From Ptiloglossa arizonensis (lineage: Eukaryota; Arthropoda; Insecta; Hymenoptera; Colletidae): a stretch of 64,000 nucleotides of DNA. Under the pieces are notes generated by a model. That model worked only from the letters and a program-made list of their open reading frames with translations. It was not told the origin of the DNA and searched no databases. The stretch spans positions 3,510,811 to 3,574,810 of the forward strand of contig NC_135058.1 in NCBI RefSeq assembly GCF_051014685.1, in the 5' to 3' direction. Shown piece after piece: positions 37,065 through 49,559 of this stretch. The stretch's first letter is position 1, and every line of letters starts with the position of its first letter. Position numbers and translations under genes: made by a program.

Positions 37065-37123
37065 AAGGGACGAGGGTTACGAACGCCGCCATTGATACCC
37101 AACCTCTTTCGCAATTGTGCCAA
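36107..37123 (-). CDS. LINE ORF2 fragment: RNase H-like domain and C-terminal CCHC region
   Basis: The frame is open for 338 residues with no internal stop. Residues 1-20 are translated host flank; element-derived protein begins at Thr21, the codon at 37063-37061 just inside the target-site duplication. The RNase H-like domain spans about residues 49-177, with all four expected acidic residues visible: D54 in FFTDGSK, E91 in SAECIAL, D115 in YSDS, and D171 in the WIPSHIGI...NEKVD segment. A CxCG...H....C motif (C271, C273, H282, C287) follows, as is usual near the C-terminus of such ORF2 proteins. The intact frame suggests a fairly recent insertion. There is no promoter or natural start codon, so it is a fragment rather than a functional gene. 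Antisense open frames over the same stretch are shadows. Confidence 0.85.
   Translation of the reverse strand: MAQLRKRLGINGGVRNPRPFTELGFLLKNARDPNSLFLDHLRNRPSDSISFFTDGSKDEESGRVGAACFSPDLDTSSQLGLHKYFSIFSAECIALKNAIEIASVAPSNNVFIYSDSLSALQALNKCPCNVNTNTIILDIRNLINTFSTDNKKFSFFWIPSHIGITFNEKVDTLAKEASLSNVSLNILVPYCHFSDIFKKQANIASERRIIAEDEFKGKNFFDHYHLSSSYPWFSRKNLTREFICWTNRLRANHFQLAASLFRINLAPDTKCQCGWPVQDPNHVIWQCPILNSKRYILLNRLRNMGYHPPYSIEFFTSKLHIPPLLCIHKFLKDHGVNL
37065..37075. repeat. target-site duplication, right copy (LINE 5' side)
   Basis: This is the second copy of AAGGGACGAGG, directly bordering the truncated 5' end of the LINE. The bases just outside differ between the two copies (T on the left, G on the right), which sets the duplication length at 11 bp. 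Confidence 0.85.
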
Positions 37124-38608
37124 TCGTATCCCTTCGCGATAATAACAACACCGATGAAACGGTAGCTACGTTGTTGCGAGGACCACCTAGCACGCCGATA
37201 AGACCGTCACGAAGCCTAAACACCAGGATCACCGATAACCAAAAATCATGCATACAAGCCGCCACCCTCTGAATAGATTAGCATCGATTGTTCCACCTTA
37301 GTCAAGTGTGAATCTCTGTCCGTCACCCGCCGTGCACCTTTTAATTATAACGCCGGTTCGCCGTTATACATTCTACGGAAGTATTTCGTTAAAGCAGCCA
37401 CTTTCGTTAGTCGCGTATTCTCTACGGAGGTATTCGCCTAAAGCAGTGAATTTCGGTATCTATTCGATTATTCAACGGAGTAAAGAATTAGTTAAGCCGT
37501 TTTCGTTTAAGTACTTTTGGGGATGTACGGTAGGTACGGTATTAAAGTACTGACGCACAGCGAGTCAAAATTGTGCGAATAGTTCGGCGGACGGAAAGGA
37601 TCCGCCTTAGTTCTTTATTGTACGGGCGACCTCTGCTTACTGCCCTTCGACCGCCACCCTGCTGTCCTCGAAGACGATTCTCACGATCGCCTTCTTTCGG
37701 ACAGCGGTAACTCGTCCCTTCGAGTGCAGGCCTCCGCCGGCAACGATAAGCTAGTTTGACCGTTTATGTTACTCGGCGCCAAGTCCTCCGCGCGACGGTC
37801 GCGCGTCAAATTACATTTTCAACGCCCAGCTATTCGTTGCCGAAACTATGCGGAGAGGTCCGCTACATACTCCTGTTGCGATCCCGTGCATTTCAGTGCG
37901 CGAGTGAAAGAAACTCTAGTGTTTATATTTTTGTTCGTCGCTCCGATACGGTCTCGTGACATTGTCGTCGGTCCGATTCGTCGATCGAAGTTCACAAAGG
38001 GTCTCGAAGTAAGTGCGCGAGGAAGTTTCGACAGTGACCCGTCACCGATGGTAGCCAGATGGCCTCGAAGGGCAGCTCGAGGTCCTTAACACCGTGCCCG
38101 GGAATTATACCGATCGTAGAAAATTCAAAGGGACGGCCTGGGCATAAATGAAACCTGGCCGCGAACGATTACGAGACACGAGGGAACCGAGGTGCGCGAG
38201 CGACCAGTTCGGACAAATTGCCTCTCGATTTATGGCGACAGCCACGAGAAGTGTCCTCGTGGTGGCTGGGGCGGCGGCACGATTTGCGAGTCCTGTGCTC
38301 TCGCGTCGGGAAATGCCCCATCGTGGAAAAAATACCACGGATGGAAAAAACGGTACGACGTCGTTACCGTTTCGTCGGATAACGTTGCCTCGATTGCGAT
38401 TTTCGTACGATCCTTGGATATCGTGAGACTCGGAACACGAAACCTTTCGGATTCGATTACGCGCGAATGGTAACCACGAGTGTACGACTAATCGCGGTGT
38501 CCGTTCAACATTTTTCGTAACCGGTTGAAAACGTATTTTTTCTTTGTTTCGTTTTTCGATTAAACCGAAAGATTCGTCTCGAATCTTTTACATGGAATTC
38601 GGAACGTA
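37076..38608. other. non-coding or possibly promoter-like stretch beside the LINE
   Basis: A TTCAGTG initiator-like word at 37892-37898 is followed by a consensus donor, GAA|GTAAGTG, at about 38008-38014. That would fit a non-coding first exon on the plus strand, but no downstream exon is identified. Open frames at 38105-38473 have no domain. Confidence 0.25.
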
Positions 38609-39033
38609 AGGTTTTACTTAACATTGGATATTTCAGAATCTGGTATTTCTACCGTTTGTTCATAGCGTTAGCGAAACTTTCTTTACAAATTGAAAAAGGT
38701 GCGACGGATTAATGGAATTTTTATTCGAAATGTTCGCTCACGGGTCATATTTGACCCAGGCGTAGTCTCCCGAACCTCTGGTTCTCTTTGAAAAAGTATT
38801 AAGTTGTTTAATTGTTTAGTTAGGTTTTACTTAACAGTGGATCTTTCAGTATCTGGTATTTGTACCGTTTGTTCGTAGCGTTAGCGAAACCTTTCTTACA
38901 AATTGAAAAAGTTGCGACAGATTAATGGAATTTTTATTCGAAATGTTTCCTCACGGGTCATATTTGACCCAGGCGTAGTCTCCCAAACCGCTGGTTCCCT
39001 TTGAAAAAGCATTAGGTTGTTTAATACTTCGGT
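38609..39033 (+). repeat. 213-bp tandem duplication carrying a GGGTCA palindrome
   Basis: GTTTTACTTAACA starts at 38611 and 38824. The copies match over about 210 bp with scattered substitutions. Each contains GGGTCA-TATT-TGACCC (38742-38757 and 38955-38970) followed by CAGGCGTAGTCTCCC. The palindrome resembles the one beside the piggyBac-like remnant at 30463. Confidence 0.9.
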
Positions 39034-42000
39034 TACTAAAATTCTAATATCGGGTAATTCAATGGTTGTTTAAAAATCGATAAAGTTCGATACTCGCGAT
39101 TTCCGTCCGAACCCTCGTACACGCGATACATTACACTTTGATACTTCGGTATCATTTACGAATCGTCCGGTAAGTGACACGGATACGTGGAAAAACAACT
39201 CGCTTAATGTTCGCGAAGTCAACGATCCATGTCGGAAGTAATAAAGCATTACGCGACTGGGATCTTTGCGAAACGTGAAACGAGTCTATCCGAGGTAGCT
39301 AATGTCTCGATCGAAGATCCAACGCGCGTGGATATCGTTAAGACACGGGACGGCTAATGACAACAGGAACCAACGTGGTTTCGAATAACGATGTGGCAAT
39401 TTTCGCAATGGAAAGTTTCTCTGTTCCGTGGCGGCGACGAAGAGACAACGTTACCAAATTTCTCGAAGAGAAGCAAGAAGCAGGATCGATGTAACGTTGG
39501 TCCAATTAACATCGTAGCAACTAATTAGGTGCGCGGCGCGGTTCAACGAACATGGCTTGCTCCCCTATCGACTGTACCATTCTCTTTCTTTCGCGGAGCA
39601 TCGTTACTAGCACTGATTAATTAAAAGTACGGGAGAAACGGGAGCGCTTTATTGTTTCTCAAAATCTGTCGCGTAACCGTGTCACTTGTTACGAAACACG
39701 GTGGCGACGTCGTCTTCCAACGGTGACGGATTTTCTTCTTTTCTCTCTCTCTCTCTTTCTTTTCTTTTTTTCCATTTCGGTCGACTTCTTGCAACTCGCT
39801 ACGCGAATTCGACTGCTCGCGAGTTGTTAGCGACAGTATCGCGGGGAGAATGAAAGAACAAGCTCGGAGTACGCTCGAGCGTGGATAACGATACTGTTCC
39901 AAATGTTCGAGTCGACGAAAACATCCGAATTGGATTGTTGGAATCCATTGTGATTGTTGGAAAATATTCCGTAAGGGTTAATATTTTTTTATTCAATTCT
40001 CGCGTATTTCTGCGAGAGCAATTGTTAAACATTGAATAGAGAAATTAATTCAAGGCACAGGATTTTTGCAACCACTCGTTCATTTTATGGGGAAAGAATT
40101 AAAGGGAATAAGGTGCATTAAAGACCTAGAATATGGACAACGTTCGGTTGACTATCATCGTGCCGAACAATGGTCGATTATTGACTAAAATCGCGTGCTC
40201 GCGATGGCGGACGAATTTTTCGAACGTAACGTTGGTTCGATCAACATCGTAGCAATTAATTAGACGCTTGGCGCTATTTCGACTCCGTGTTTCGAATTCG
40301 ATCATTTTTCTCGAGTCGTTGAAATCGGAAACTCTCGCAGTTTCTCGAACAGTTTGCCGATTTTCTGGTTCTGTATTTCAGTTGGTCTTTCTTCAACGTA
40401 TTCGATGCGTTGTTTGCGAAGCCTTAGCGTATTAGAGATGGAAAGAACGGTTTCGGATTAAGGGGAATATGGTACCTGGCGTAAGTAGATTGTGGACAGC
40501 GTCGAGGCTGACCATAAAGTCTGATCCAATATCGCACGGAAGGTCTTCGTTTCTTCGTAGAATACCCACCTCGATAAGAATTAACGTTTGCGTTGACGGA
40601 GAATTTTCTCGTATCGGTTTCAGTATTTTCGACATCGTTTTTCGAGACACTCTCGGTGCGATAAATTTCATTGTACATCGCCTTAATTGAAAAAATGAAA
40701 ACGACAGAAGGAGATAAATGGAACGAGATGTCGATGGATGTGACTCGCGCGAAACGAAACGTTCGCGTGTGCGAGAGAGATCGTTGCTAATGGAACCGAA
40801 ACGAGAAGTGCAAAATTAACCGTACGTAGAAGCGTCGTCGATGAAACGTATAAAATAAACGTCAATATTTATGGAACACAAATAGAGACGAAAAACAAAT
40901 ACATACGCGCCACAATAAACATTTACCGACTTCGACACAAATAGAAATAATGACGAGTATCGGACGAGACACCTCAACCGAGTCGTGCTCGAACTCTCGA
41001 ATAATCGAAAATAAAACGTACGAAAATGTTTCCGAATATTCAACAGGCATTAATAGAGACCACTGTACAATAATACGGTATAGTTGCATCGAAACCTCTT
41101 CGCTGAGTTCAATAACGCGACTCGTCGATGTAACCTCGAATGAATAAAAAAAAATTAAAAATTCCCGCTCTGTTTTCATTAACATTTAAATGGATACACG
41201 ACTCGGAGTATACTCGTTACGTTTGTACTTATAATCTATACTTTAAATACAAAGAACAGTTAGCGACTGTTAAATACAGTTGTGACGTTAAATAGAAATT
41301 ATCTTTCATATTTTCGATAAACTTTTACTTTCTTTTTCGATAAGTTTTGTCGTTTTCTTTCATCATAACAAAGGAATACCACGACACATCGACTTTGAAC
41401 AACTGAAAGTATACAAACGAGTCTACAGATCTACGCGAAACTGCACACACGTTCGTCAAAGAACAGTACCATATTTGGAAAAATAAAACGACGAATCTAA
41501 TATCTCAATTTCTTATCCAACGACAAAACCTATCGATAGAATAAGACTTATTGCACAGAATCTCTTCCGAGTTGGTTGACAGCTTTCGAACGCAATTAAC
41601 ACAATACGGTTCAGTTTCGAGCAAACGTCGCGATAATCGCTGGCAACGGACGACGTGGTTGCGAGCTAGCGAGCGCCAACCGAGAAATTCTAATGAATTT
41701 CATTACCGAGAATGACGATGAAAGTGATAACGCGCTCGTCTTGGCCGTCGTCTCGTCGACGTCGCACTCGAGCCGGCGTTATAGCCGTGAATCAGTGCGC
41801 ACGTCTATCAAGAAATCGATTCCGCTCCGGCGGCTACGAGCACTTTAGAACCGTTCCTTGCGGGAGAACTTAAAGTCACCCTTATCCGCAACTTAACTCG
41901 TTCGTCGTAAACGTCTTTGCCCGTGAATCCGTTGCACGAGGACGAAAAACTTTCCCTCTGCCTCTGTCTGCACGGTCCGAGAACGTCGAAAAGCTTCGAT

Positions 42001-44289
42001 CGGTTTCCCCATTCGATACGGAGCTCCAAAACTAACAATAAGTGCGACGAATCCACTGGAATCTCCGCTAACCGAATATTCGGATTTAACTCGTTAACGC
42101 GTGTCTTCGTTTTTCATTTTGGAATATGTATTTTTATAGACACGTATTTTCTACGACTTTGTCATCGATACGAACGCTATCTTGAATTTTTATGCCTATT
42201 TAATTGTTCGTTCGGGGAATGTTTCGTTGAAATTTTTAGAAACGATTTCGACGAGATTTCGAAAGGAAGAAAAATTTGTTTAATTGGGAAGTAGAATGTT
42301 TATCGGTCGAATGGTGATTGATCGGTTTCTGATTAGTTTCGTAAATCGATTAGCAGCAGTGATCGGCGTAATTGTTGGTCAATTTGGTGAGTATTTATCA
42401 CCGAGTTGTAGAGGTACTTGTGGTAAAAGTACTCGCACGTACGAAGGATCAAAGTGTCGAGAATCGCGTGTCTCGACGAATGAAATATTCTTCTTTCGAA
42501 TAATGAATCGACAAATGTCCCACTCGAGGATCGTGGTACGGACAAAGAAACAAGAAACGGTAATTAAAACGTTAAAGCAATCGGTACGATTAATAATCTA
42601 TCACTTATCGCCAAGTTCGATGCAACGAGACCGTGGTATTCGAATGGTAACTGTGGTAGTTAATGGTTTAAACGAGTCGCCTTGTTCCACGATTGCTTCT
42701 ACGTACCGGCAATTATGCATCGCATATCACCGTTGCGATCGTAATGGAATAATCTAAACGATTTCATCTCGATGTTTACCATTAACTGTAATCTGTATTA
42801 TGAAACTCTTCTCCTTAATCTTCCAGATATAAATCTTCTCGGACAGAAGCAGCACAGTGAAAGTACAAGAACGTATACCGTTTGTATTGAAAATATTTGC
42901 GCGCAGAAATTTCTGTAGACTTCCGAGTAAGAATTGTTATCGATCGGTGTAAAGCTTTTACGACGAGGACCGATCGTTAAGTATTGCGTATAGCTTTAGG
43001 TGGCCATTAAGAAACAATTTGAATACGGTGGAATCGTCGATATCCGAATGGTTTATTAGTCGAATTATTATCGGAACGGAGAATATTCTTATAGACTGAT
43101 AACGAGTACTGTTAACACTACTAAATACCGATTAAATCTAACCGTTTCCCGCAATTATCGGATCGAACGAGATTAATGTAAATTTCTTAAAGTTACAACG
43201 ATCAATCGTTTTTAAACCGAACAATATTTTTCACATTTCAGTTCGTATTATCAACGAATATGTCAATATTAACAACGAAATCCTCGTAGTTGGACGATAT
43301 TTAAATTCTATTTAAACGAAGATATAATTTTAGCTCAACAATGTGTACATAGTTTCCAGTCTGAACGTAAAATCGAAACTGTCGCAGAAAATATCAAAAG
43401 AGGCACAATCTTGATTGAAAATTACAAGTAAGAATAAAATTAAACACTCTCGGTACGATCGCTACTATCGAATTAAATTTTTATCGAGAGACTCTTCGTT
43501 ACGTTGGTGGAATTGAAAAAAAGGATTTAGTCATTTTTCGATATAGAAAGGGTATGAAATTTCGCGCGGTCGGATCTGTCAAAAATCTTCGGGTGATCCG
43601 ACAGCTGAAAAGACACGTTTGAAAAGTTTTTTTTTTTTTTTTTTTGTGTTATTTCTTCGTTTCGGTTGCCGATGTTGCTGTTATTTTAGTTGAAATATAG
43701 AACGATCAACGTCGAGAAAGCTCGATAACTCCCTTATCCGAACGATTGTGTCCCCGTATCAGTTCGGATAACAGAGGTTCTCTGCTGCAAAACGAACGAA
43801 CGAACGATGTGTCCCCAGCGCGTTCGACGCGACAAAAGAATCGATCTCGAGCGACGTTAAACGTTTGACAGGCCATTTGGTAAATTCGACGAAACTTTTA
43901 ATGAAGTTAAGGATAGTTGGCCAATAGCTCCTCACCGGCGGGGTATACGCCGCCTAGTTCAAAAGTGGTATTACTCTGCTGTCGACTGTGTAAATTTTCA
44001 ATGCCAATGGATAATACGAGGACCGAAGATACCCCGTTGAGAATTCATTTGTATTCAAAGTCCTGTGGCTTTAACCGCTAAACGAACGCTTGGTCGCTCG
44101 CGATCGAATTATGCTCCTCGTGAAATTACAACTCGAGGACAACGCGACGCCTTTTTCGAGGGTGCATAAAATATGTTTCACTTGGATAAAGTGTAAACAA
44201 AATTTATTACTCGAACTGTAATAATACTCGAGTATTATCGATACGAAGTGAACCGTTGATCCGCGTAGAGGTTTTATTAATAATAATGG
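39034..44289. other. long non-coding stretch
   Basis: A motif of about 55 bp (GTAACGTTGGT...CAACATCGTAGCAA.TAATTAG) occurs near 39491 and again near 40228. 43905-44060 is an unusual GC-mixed unique block with the near-palindrome GGCGGGGTATACGCCGCC. T21 and other T tracts are present near 43627. I see no gene. Confidence 0.4.
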
Positions 44290-45060
44290 ACGGTAATAAT
44301 ACTTCGCTCGGAGATCGATCCATGAAATACACTTAGTCTCCTTTGCAAATGAAGAGTGTTATTAACAATAATTAATAATAATAGTAATACTTCGTTCAGA
44401 GATCTATCCACGGAATTTGTCTTAAAGTTCTTTTAAAAATAAACGTTTCATCGATAATAAAACGATAATAAGAATACTTAGATCAGAGATCGATCCACGA
44501 AATACACTTAGTCTCCTTTGTAAATCAAGAGTGTTATTAACAATGATTAATAATAATAGTAATACTTCGTTCAGAGATCTATCCACAGAATTTGTTCTAG
44601 AGTTCTTTGTAAAGTAAACGTTTCATCGATAATAATAAACGATAATAAGAATACTTAGATCGGAGATCGATCCACGAAATACACTTAGTCTCCTTTGTAA
44701 ATCAAGAGTGTTATTAACAATGATTAATAATAATAGTAATACTTCGTTCAGAGATCTATCCACAGAATTTGTTTTAAAGTTCTTTTAAAAGTAAACGTTT
44801 CATCGATAATAAAACGATAATAAGAATACTTAAATCAGAGATCGATCCACGAAATACACTTAATCTCCTTTGTAAATCAAGAATGTTATTAATAATAATA
44901 AATAGTAATGGCAATACTTCGTTCGGAGATCCATCCACGAAATGCCCCTAGAGTCCTTTGCAAAGTAAACGTTTCATCGATGTTAATAATCGATAAAAAG
45001 AATACTCGGATCGGAGATCGTTCCACGAAGTAACCGTAGTCCATTTTGCAAAGAGTTTCT
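44290..45060 (+). repeat. tandem array of 175-177-bp units
   Basis: GAGATCG.TCCA starts at 44311, 44486, 44663, 44838 and 45013. Each unit holds two related half-units of roughly 90 bp: one with ATACACTTAGTCTCCTTTG and one with ACTTCGTTC(A/G)GAGATC.ATCCAC. Confidence 0.85.
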
Positions 45061-47570
45061 TTATTCTTTTTACACGCGTAATAACGCAACGCTTACTCGT
45101 AGACGGTGAATAACCGCATCGATTAGTTTACCGACGACGAGACGTACACTCGTATATCTCGCGAAACACGTGACGAGATTCGAATATAAAAGAGCTTCAA
45201 GCGCGCTCGGATTTTCCCCGACGAGAATCTTAGGAGAGCTCGAGCTCGAGAGAGAGAGAAAAAGAGAAAAAAACGAGAAGAAAGTCACCGTCGACGGTCC
45301 AGAGCGTCGATGGTTGAGAACGAGGGAAAGTACAGGCAACGAAGGCGGTAGCCGTGGAAAATCAATTCCTGGAGAGTCTGGACCGCAGCTTGCTCGATAA
45401 TTCGTGCGAACACCCTCGACGCTTACACCTCGTTTGACGCAAGAGAACTCACCTTAGGTGTCGGTCGTCGAAGTCGATGATGCGATAGGCCCTTAAACCC
45501 CCTCCGGCCCCATCGATACGTGCAGACCCTCCCGTTAATACCGCGACGAGATTTTATCAAGAATTTCGTGATACCGACGGTGAGCGGATACACCGCCGCG
45601 TCTGACCCCACACGGAATATTCTACTTGGAATATTCCCCGATGGCGAGTGCCGCGCGCGATTACGAATCGTTCGATCTCCGCGCGCGTCCTGATCAATCG
45701 AGTACGAAAATCGTGTATTTAATTCGCTGTTCGTTCGGTGAACGAAAATTACGCGCAGGGAGGGACAACGCGCGGCGTTGAAAATTCATTTATTCGACGC
45801 AACGTATCGGCTCGCTAGAGAACACTCTTCGAGCATAACGCGTATATTCGTAATTCGGGAATCTGTGTCCCGATGAACGAAGCTCTCGAGCAACGATCGA
45901 AGCGTATTAATTAATTCCTTACGGTTTCCCAGTAACCGAACACATTTTGCGTGTTCCTCGAGGATAAGTTCACTCGATCGAAACTTTCGTTCGCGTGAGC
46001 TCTTCGATGATTCATACCGTAAGTTTTATCGCCCGTTGAAACTTACTCGTTCGTTCTTCGTTAATTCGCGACGAATCGAAATTTTCTCCGGCTTGGAACT
46101 CGACGAGTCAGGTGCTCGAAGCGAGTAAAGATATTATTCGAATTGTAGAGTAAAATATATGCATAGGAAAATATGCCTATTCCTCTATTATGATAATATA
46201 TTCCCTGTGGATTACAGATGGAAATATAGGGTCTGCGCAAGGTCGCGACGCGTACGAAAAGAAAAGTCACACCCGCTCGCAACGCGGAACACACACACGT
46301 TTTCTCGAAAACTCTTTTTAAACATTTTCTCGATACCGGTCGACTCACGTCCGTATCGGTCGCTGGTTACATTACAACTCATCTTTTGTCTTTGGCACAG
46401 AGTTTCAATGAGCTATCGATTTACCGAAACAGTCGCTCACTCGATCGAAACTTCACGCGATTCGCTCGCGCAAAACTCGTCCCTACAAAATAGACGAGCG
46501 ATCGAACGGTATTCGAACAGACGAGTAACCAAACGCACCGATATTCGAATGACAGTTCTCTGAGAGTTCCAACGTTCGAAGAATTCGAATTCGATCGTTT
46601 CTAACTTCGTTTCGAACGCGTTGGGTGCACGGGCCGGTGCCTCGCGCGAAAGAACGCGCGGAAACGCTGTTCGAATTCGGGAAAAGAAGACGCAATTTAG
46701 GAGAGGATTAGTCGCGCGAGTAGCGCTAATCTCTCGCATAAATCTCCGGTAATTAGCTGTATGTTCGTCGATCGTTGAGAGCGATCCCGATCGGAGCACT
46801 CGGAGCGCAGAGGCGTGTAGAGGGCGGCGAGTTCGCACGTAGCGGCGATTGGCAAACGAGTCGATTGTTCGCGAGCGAACCGGATCCACGGACGCGGGAC
46901 AATGTCCACGACCTGGTCGAAAAGGTTTCCGGACGGTCATCCGCTCGATCTATCGTTTCGGATCGAACGGAACGGGTAGAAAAGGGAGACGCGGGGTGGA
47001 CGGCTGCCAATCGCGGATGTCGCAATTCCAGATGGCCACCACCGCCGCCGTCGCTCGTCGACACGCTGGAATTCCACTCGAGGAATCACGCGAGAATTCT
47101 GTCGCGTGGGAATTCGAACGGTTTTTTCTTTTTTTTTCCACCGCGCCGTCGTGCCTCCTCCATTATGAATTTCAAGCTTTTTCCGTGGAATCCCGGGAAC
47201 GCGAGGCGCGCATCGCTCGATTCGGTACCCTCCCCCCGCATCACCCACCCACCCCCCCACACCTACTGGCTTCTTTCGCCGAGTTCCGATCGCTGTCCGC
47301 TCGTGTAATATGAAATTTTTTCCACCGAACCTTTTGTTTTCTTCTACGCCCTCTTGGCGGTGATTAGTCGATACCGAAACGCCCGTGGAACCCGGGGCTT
47401 GCGACTGTACGAACCGAACGTTTCACCGGTATTCGAGACGGTTGCGAGTAAACGTTCGAGCAGTCGCATATCCGAGTATCAGTGTTCGACGATCGAACGC
47501 GCGAACGAGATTTTATCTCTTGGACACTTTGCGTAAGCAGCATTGACGATTTGTGTCGACATTGTTTACA
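45061..47570. other. unique CpG-rich non-coding stretch
   Basis: A CACGTG E-box (45167-45172) and TATAAAAG (45185-45192) lie close together on the plus strand, followed by a purine-rich tract (45246-45290). No convincing coding exon follows. Overlapping open frames at 46437-47320 follow GC content and have no domain. Confidence 0.35.
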
Positions 47571-47940
47571 GTTTCCAAAAGGGGAGGATTGTTCGACTAT
47601 TCGAGTATTTTATAGATACTTGGACTATTCGTGTATTTTATAGATACTTGGACTATTCGAGTATTTTGTAGATATTTGGATTGTTTCCAAAAGGGGAGCA
47701 TTGTTCGACTATTCGAGTATTTTATAGGTACTTGGACTATTCGAGTATTTTGTTGATATTTCAATTGTTTCCAAAAGGGTAGGATTGTTCGACTATTCGA
47801 GTATTTTATAAATACTTGCACTATTCGAGTATTTTATATATATTTCGACTGTTTCGCAAAGGGGAGGATTGTTCGATTATTCGAGTATTTTATAGATATT
47901 TCGACTATTCCAGTATTTTACAGATATTAGAACTATTCAA
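47571..47940 (+). repeat. 28-bp minisatellite arranged in 112- and 84-bp blocks
   Basis: The monomer GACTATTCGAGTATTTTATA plus eight bases repeats many times. A marker GTTTCCAAAAGGG-like word recurs at 47571, 47683, 47767 and 47851, that is after 4, 3 and 3 monomers. The frame stays open on the minus strand only because 84 is a multiple of three. Confidence 0.8.
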
Positions 47941-49559
47941 TTATTTGAGTGTTAGCTAGATATGTGGATTATTCGATTATTTTATATATGTTTTTACAAT
48001 TATTTGAAATACACATATTTCAACTATCGAGCTATTCAACTATTTGAATATTTCACAGATATTCGAAAGCTACGAATAAACGTCTATTATTCGAGTAAAA
48101 TCTTCATCCTCGATACACCCAACGTAACCAAAAGTAGCCATAATTGTTACGCGATAACGCGTATGGGATCAATATTTAAATACGCTTTGTATCTGTATCA
48201 AAAAACATTCAGATCAGAACTTTGCCTATTCGAATACGTTATAAACATTCGAAGATTCGATGTTCGAAACCACGCGTCACAGTTCGCGCGAACACCGAAT
48301 CATGGAGTACGAGAGGTGTTAACGCGAGGAGACGTCCGGCGGAAGAATGCTCGGCCACGAGGAAAGGGAAAACGTTCAGCGCAGTTTCAAGCTGTACAAC
48401 GATGAACTCGACGAAAGTTTGGGATTCTTTCGGTCGTTTCACTTTTCGAACTCCAGCCGTGAACTCGGACTTTACGAGGGGTATCGGTGGAACAACCCCG
48501 AAAGAAGCTACTTGTCCCGATACCGTTTCTCTCTTTCTCCGTTCACGGGAAAAAAATCGAATCTGGGATTCGACCGTGCGCGAGGTCGCGTCGTTCGTGG
48601 TTCCAGGATCGATGCTCTGTCGTCGTAAAAATTAAAGATTGCGTCTGGATCGCCACGAGAGAGCCACACGGGCCAGATGCTCCGGATTCCAGATCCAGTA
48701 AACGTTTCCCCCGGTTACACCCTCTCCTCTCCTTGGAAAGAGGAACGACGTTCATTTTTCCAGCTTCGATGGCGCTGGATGTTTTGCATTTCTCCTATAG
48801 GAACGGAGGGGGTATGGTGGGGGTGTCTTGGGCGAGACGAGCCGCGCGATATAAACGCGTAGGAATAGGCGGCCTGGCAAAGAGCTCGCGGATCCGTGAA
48901 AAATATTCAGAAGCGAAGGCAAATCGATTTCGAGAAATATACACAAATCTATCTCTCTCTCTGGCTCGAGTGCGGCGTCGTTCTCGCCAAAGCGACGCGG
49001 AATTGCCTCGAGCGTGGTGAACGACAAGCGGAGGGAAACGCGGAGGGGGCGACCGAACGGATGAGAAACGATGTTCCGTTTCTCGCGAAAGATCGATCGT
49101 AGCCGCGATAAGTTTTGTAGCGAGGAATCAAATTTCCAGCACGGTTCGCGCCTCTACCCCCTGGTTAGAGTAGACGCGCCGCGCGTAAAGCGTGGCGGAG
49201 GGTAAAGGGGATCCTCGAGATCGGTTTCAGTCGAGCGTCGTCTCGGCTAAAGTAAGAGTCGTGGTATAAAAGTGGCGAAGGATGCCCCGATGTATCCGCC
49301 GCGACGATAAAACTGGCTGACGTAGCGTCGTTAAGGGGTTACGACGGGATGACGGCCATGGAAGAATAAGACGCCCTTTCGAAATTTATTCGCGGACGGT
49401 TAAATAGCTTTGTCGAATTGTCTACTGCCCGCGGGTATATCGAAGTAAGAATTTATCGCGTTTCGAGAGAACCGAGAGAGGGTTCTCGGTTTTCCCGGGG
49501 CACTGCTCGCGACGAGAGGGAAATTGGCTTTCTGGGGGGGATTTTACTTCGAATATTGT
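47941..49559. other. non-coding stretch
   Basis: AT-rich to about 48230, then CpG-rich. TATAAAAG stands at 49265-49272 on plus with no supported exon after it. Open frames of up to 177 residues (48222-49020) overlap in several frames without domains. Confidence 0.4.

Noticed and set aside
46437..47320. Several overlapping frames of 100-177 residues
   Set aside because: GC-rich DNA lowers stop frequency. Frames occupy both strands with no consistent coding signal.
49265..49272. TATAAAAG as a promoter
   Set aside because: This 8-mer is expected a few times in 64 kb, and no exon, start codon context or splice site supports it.
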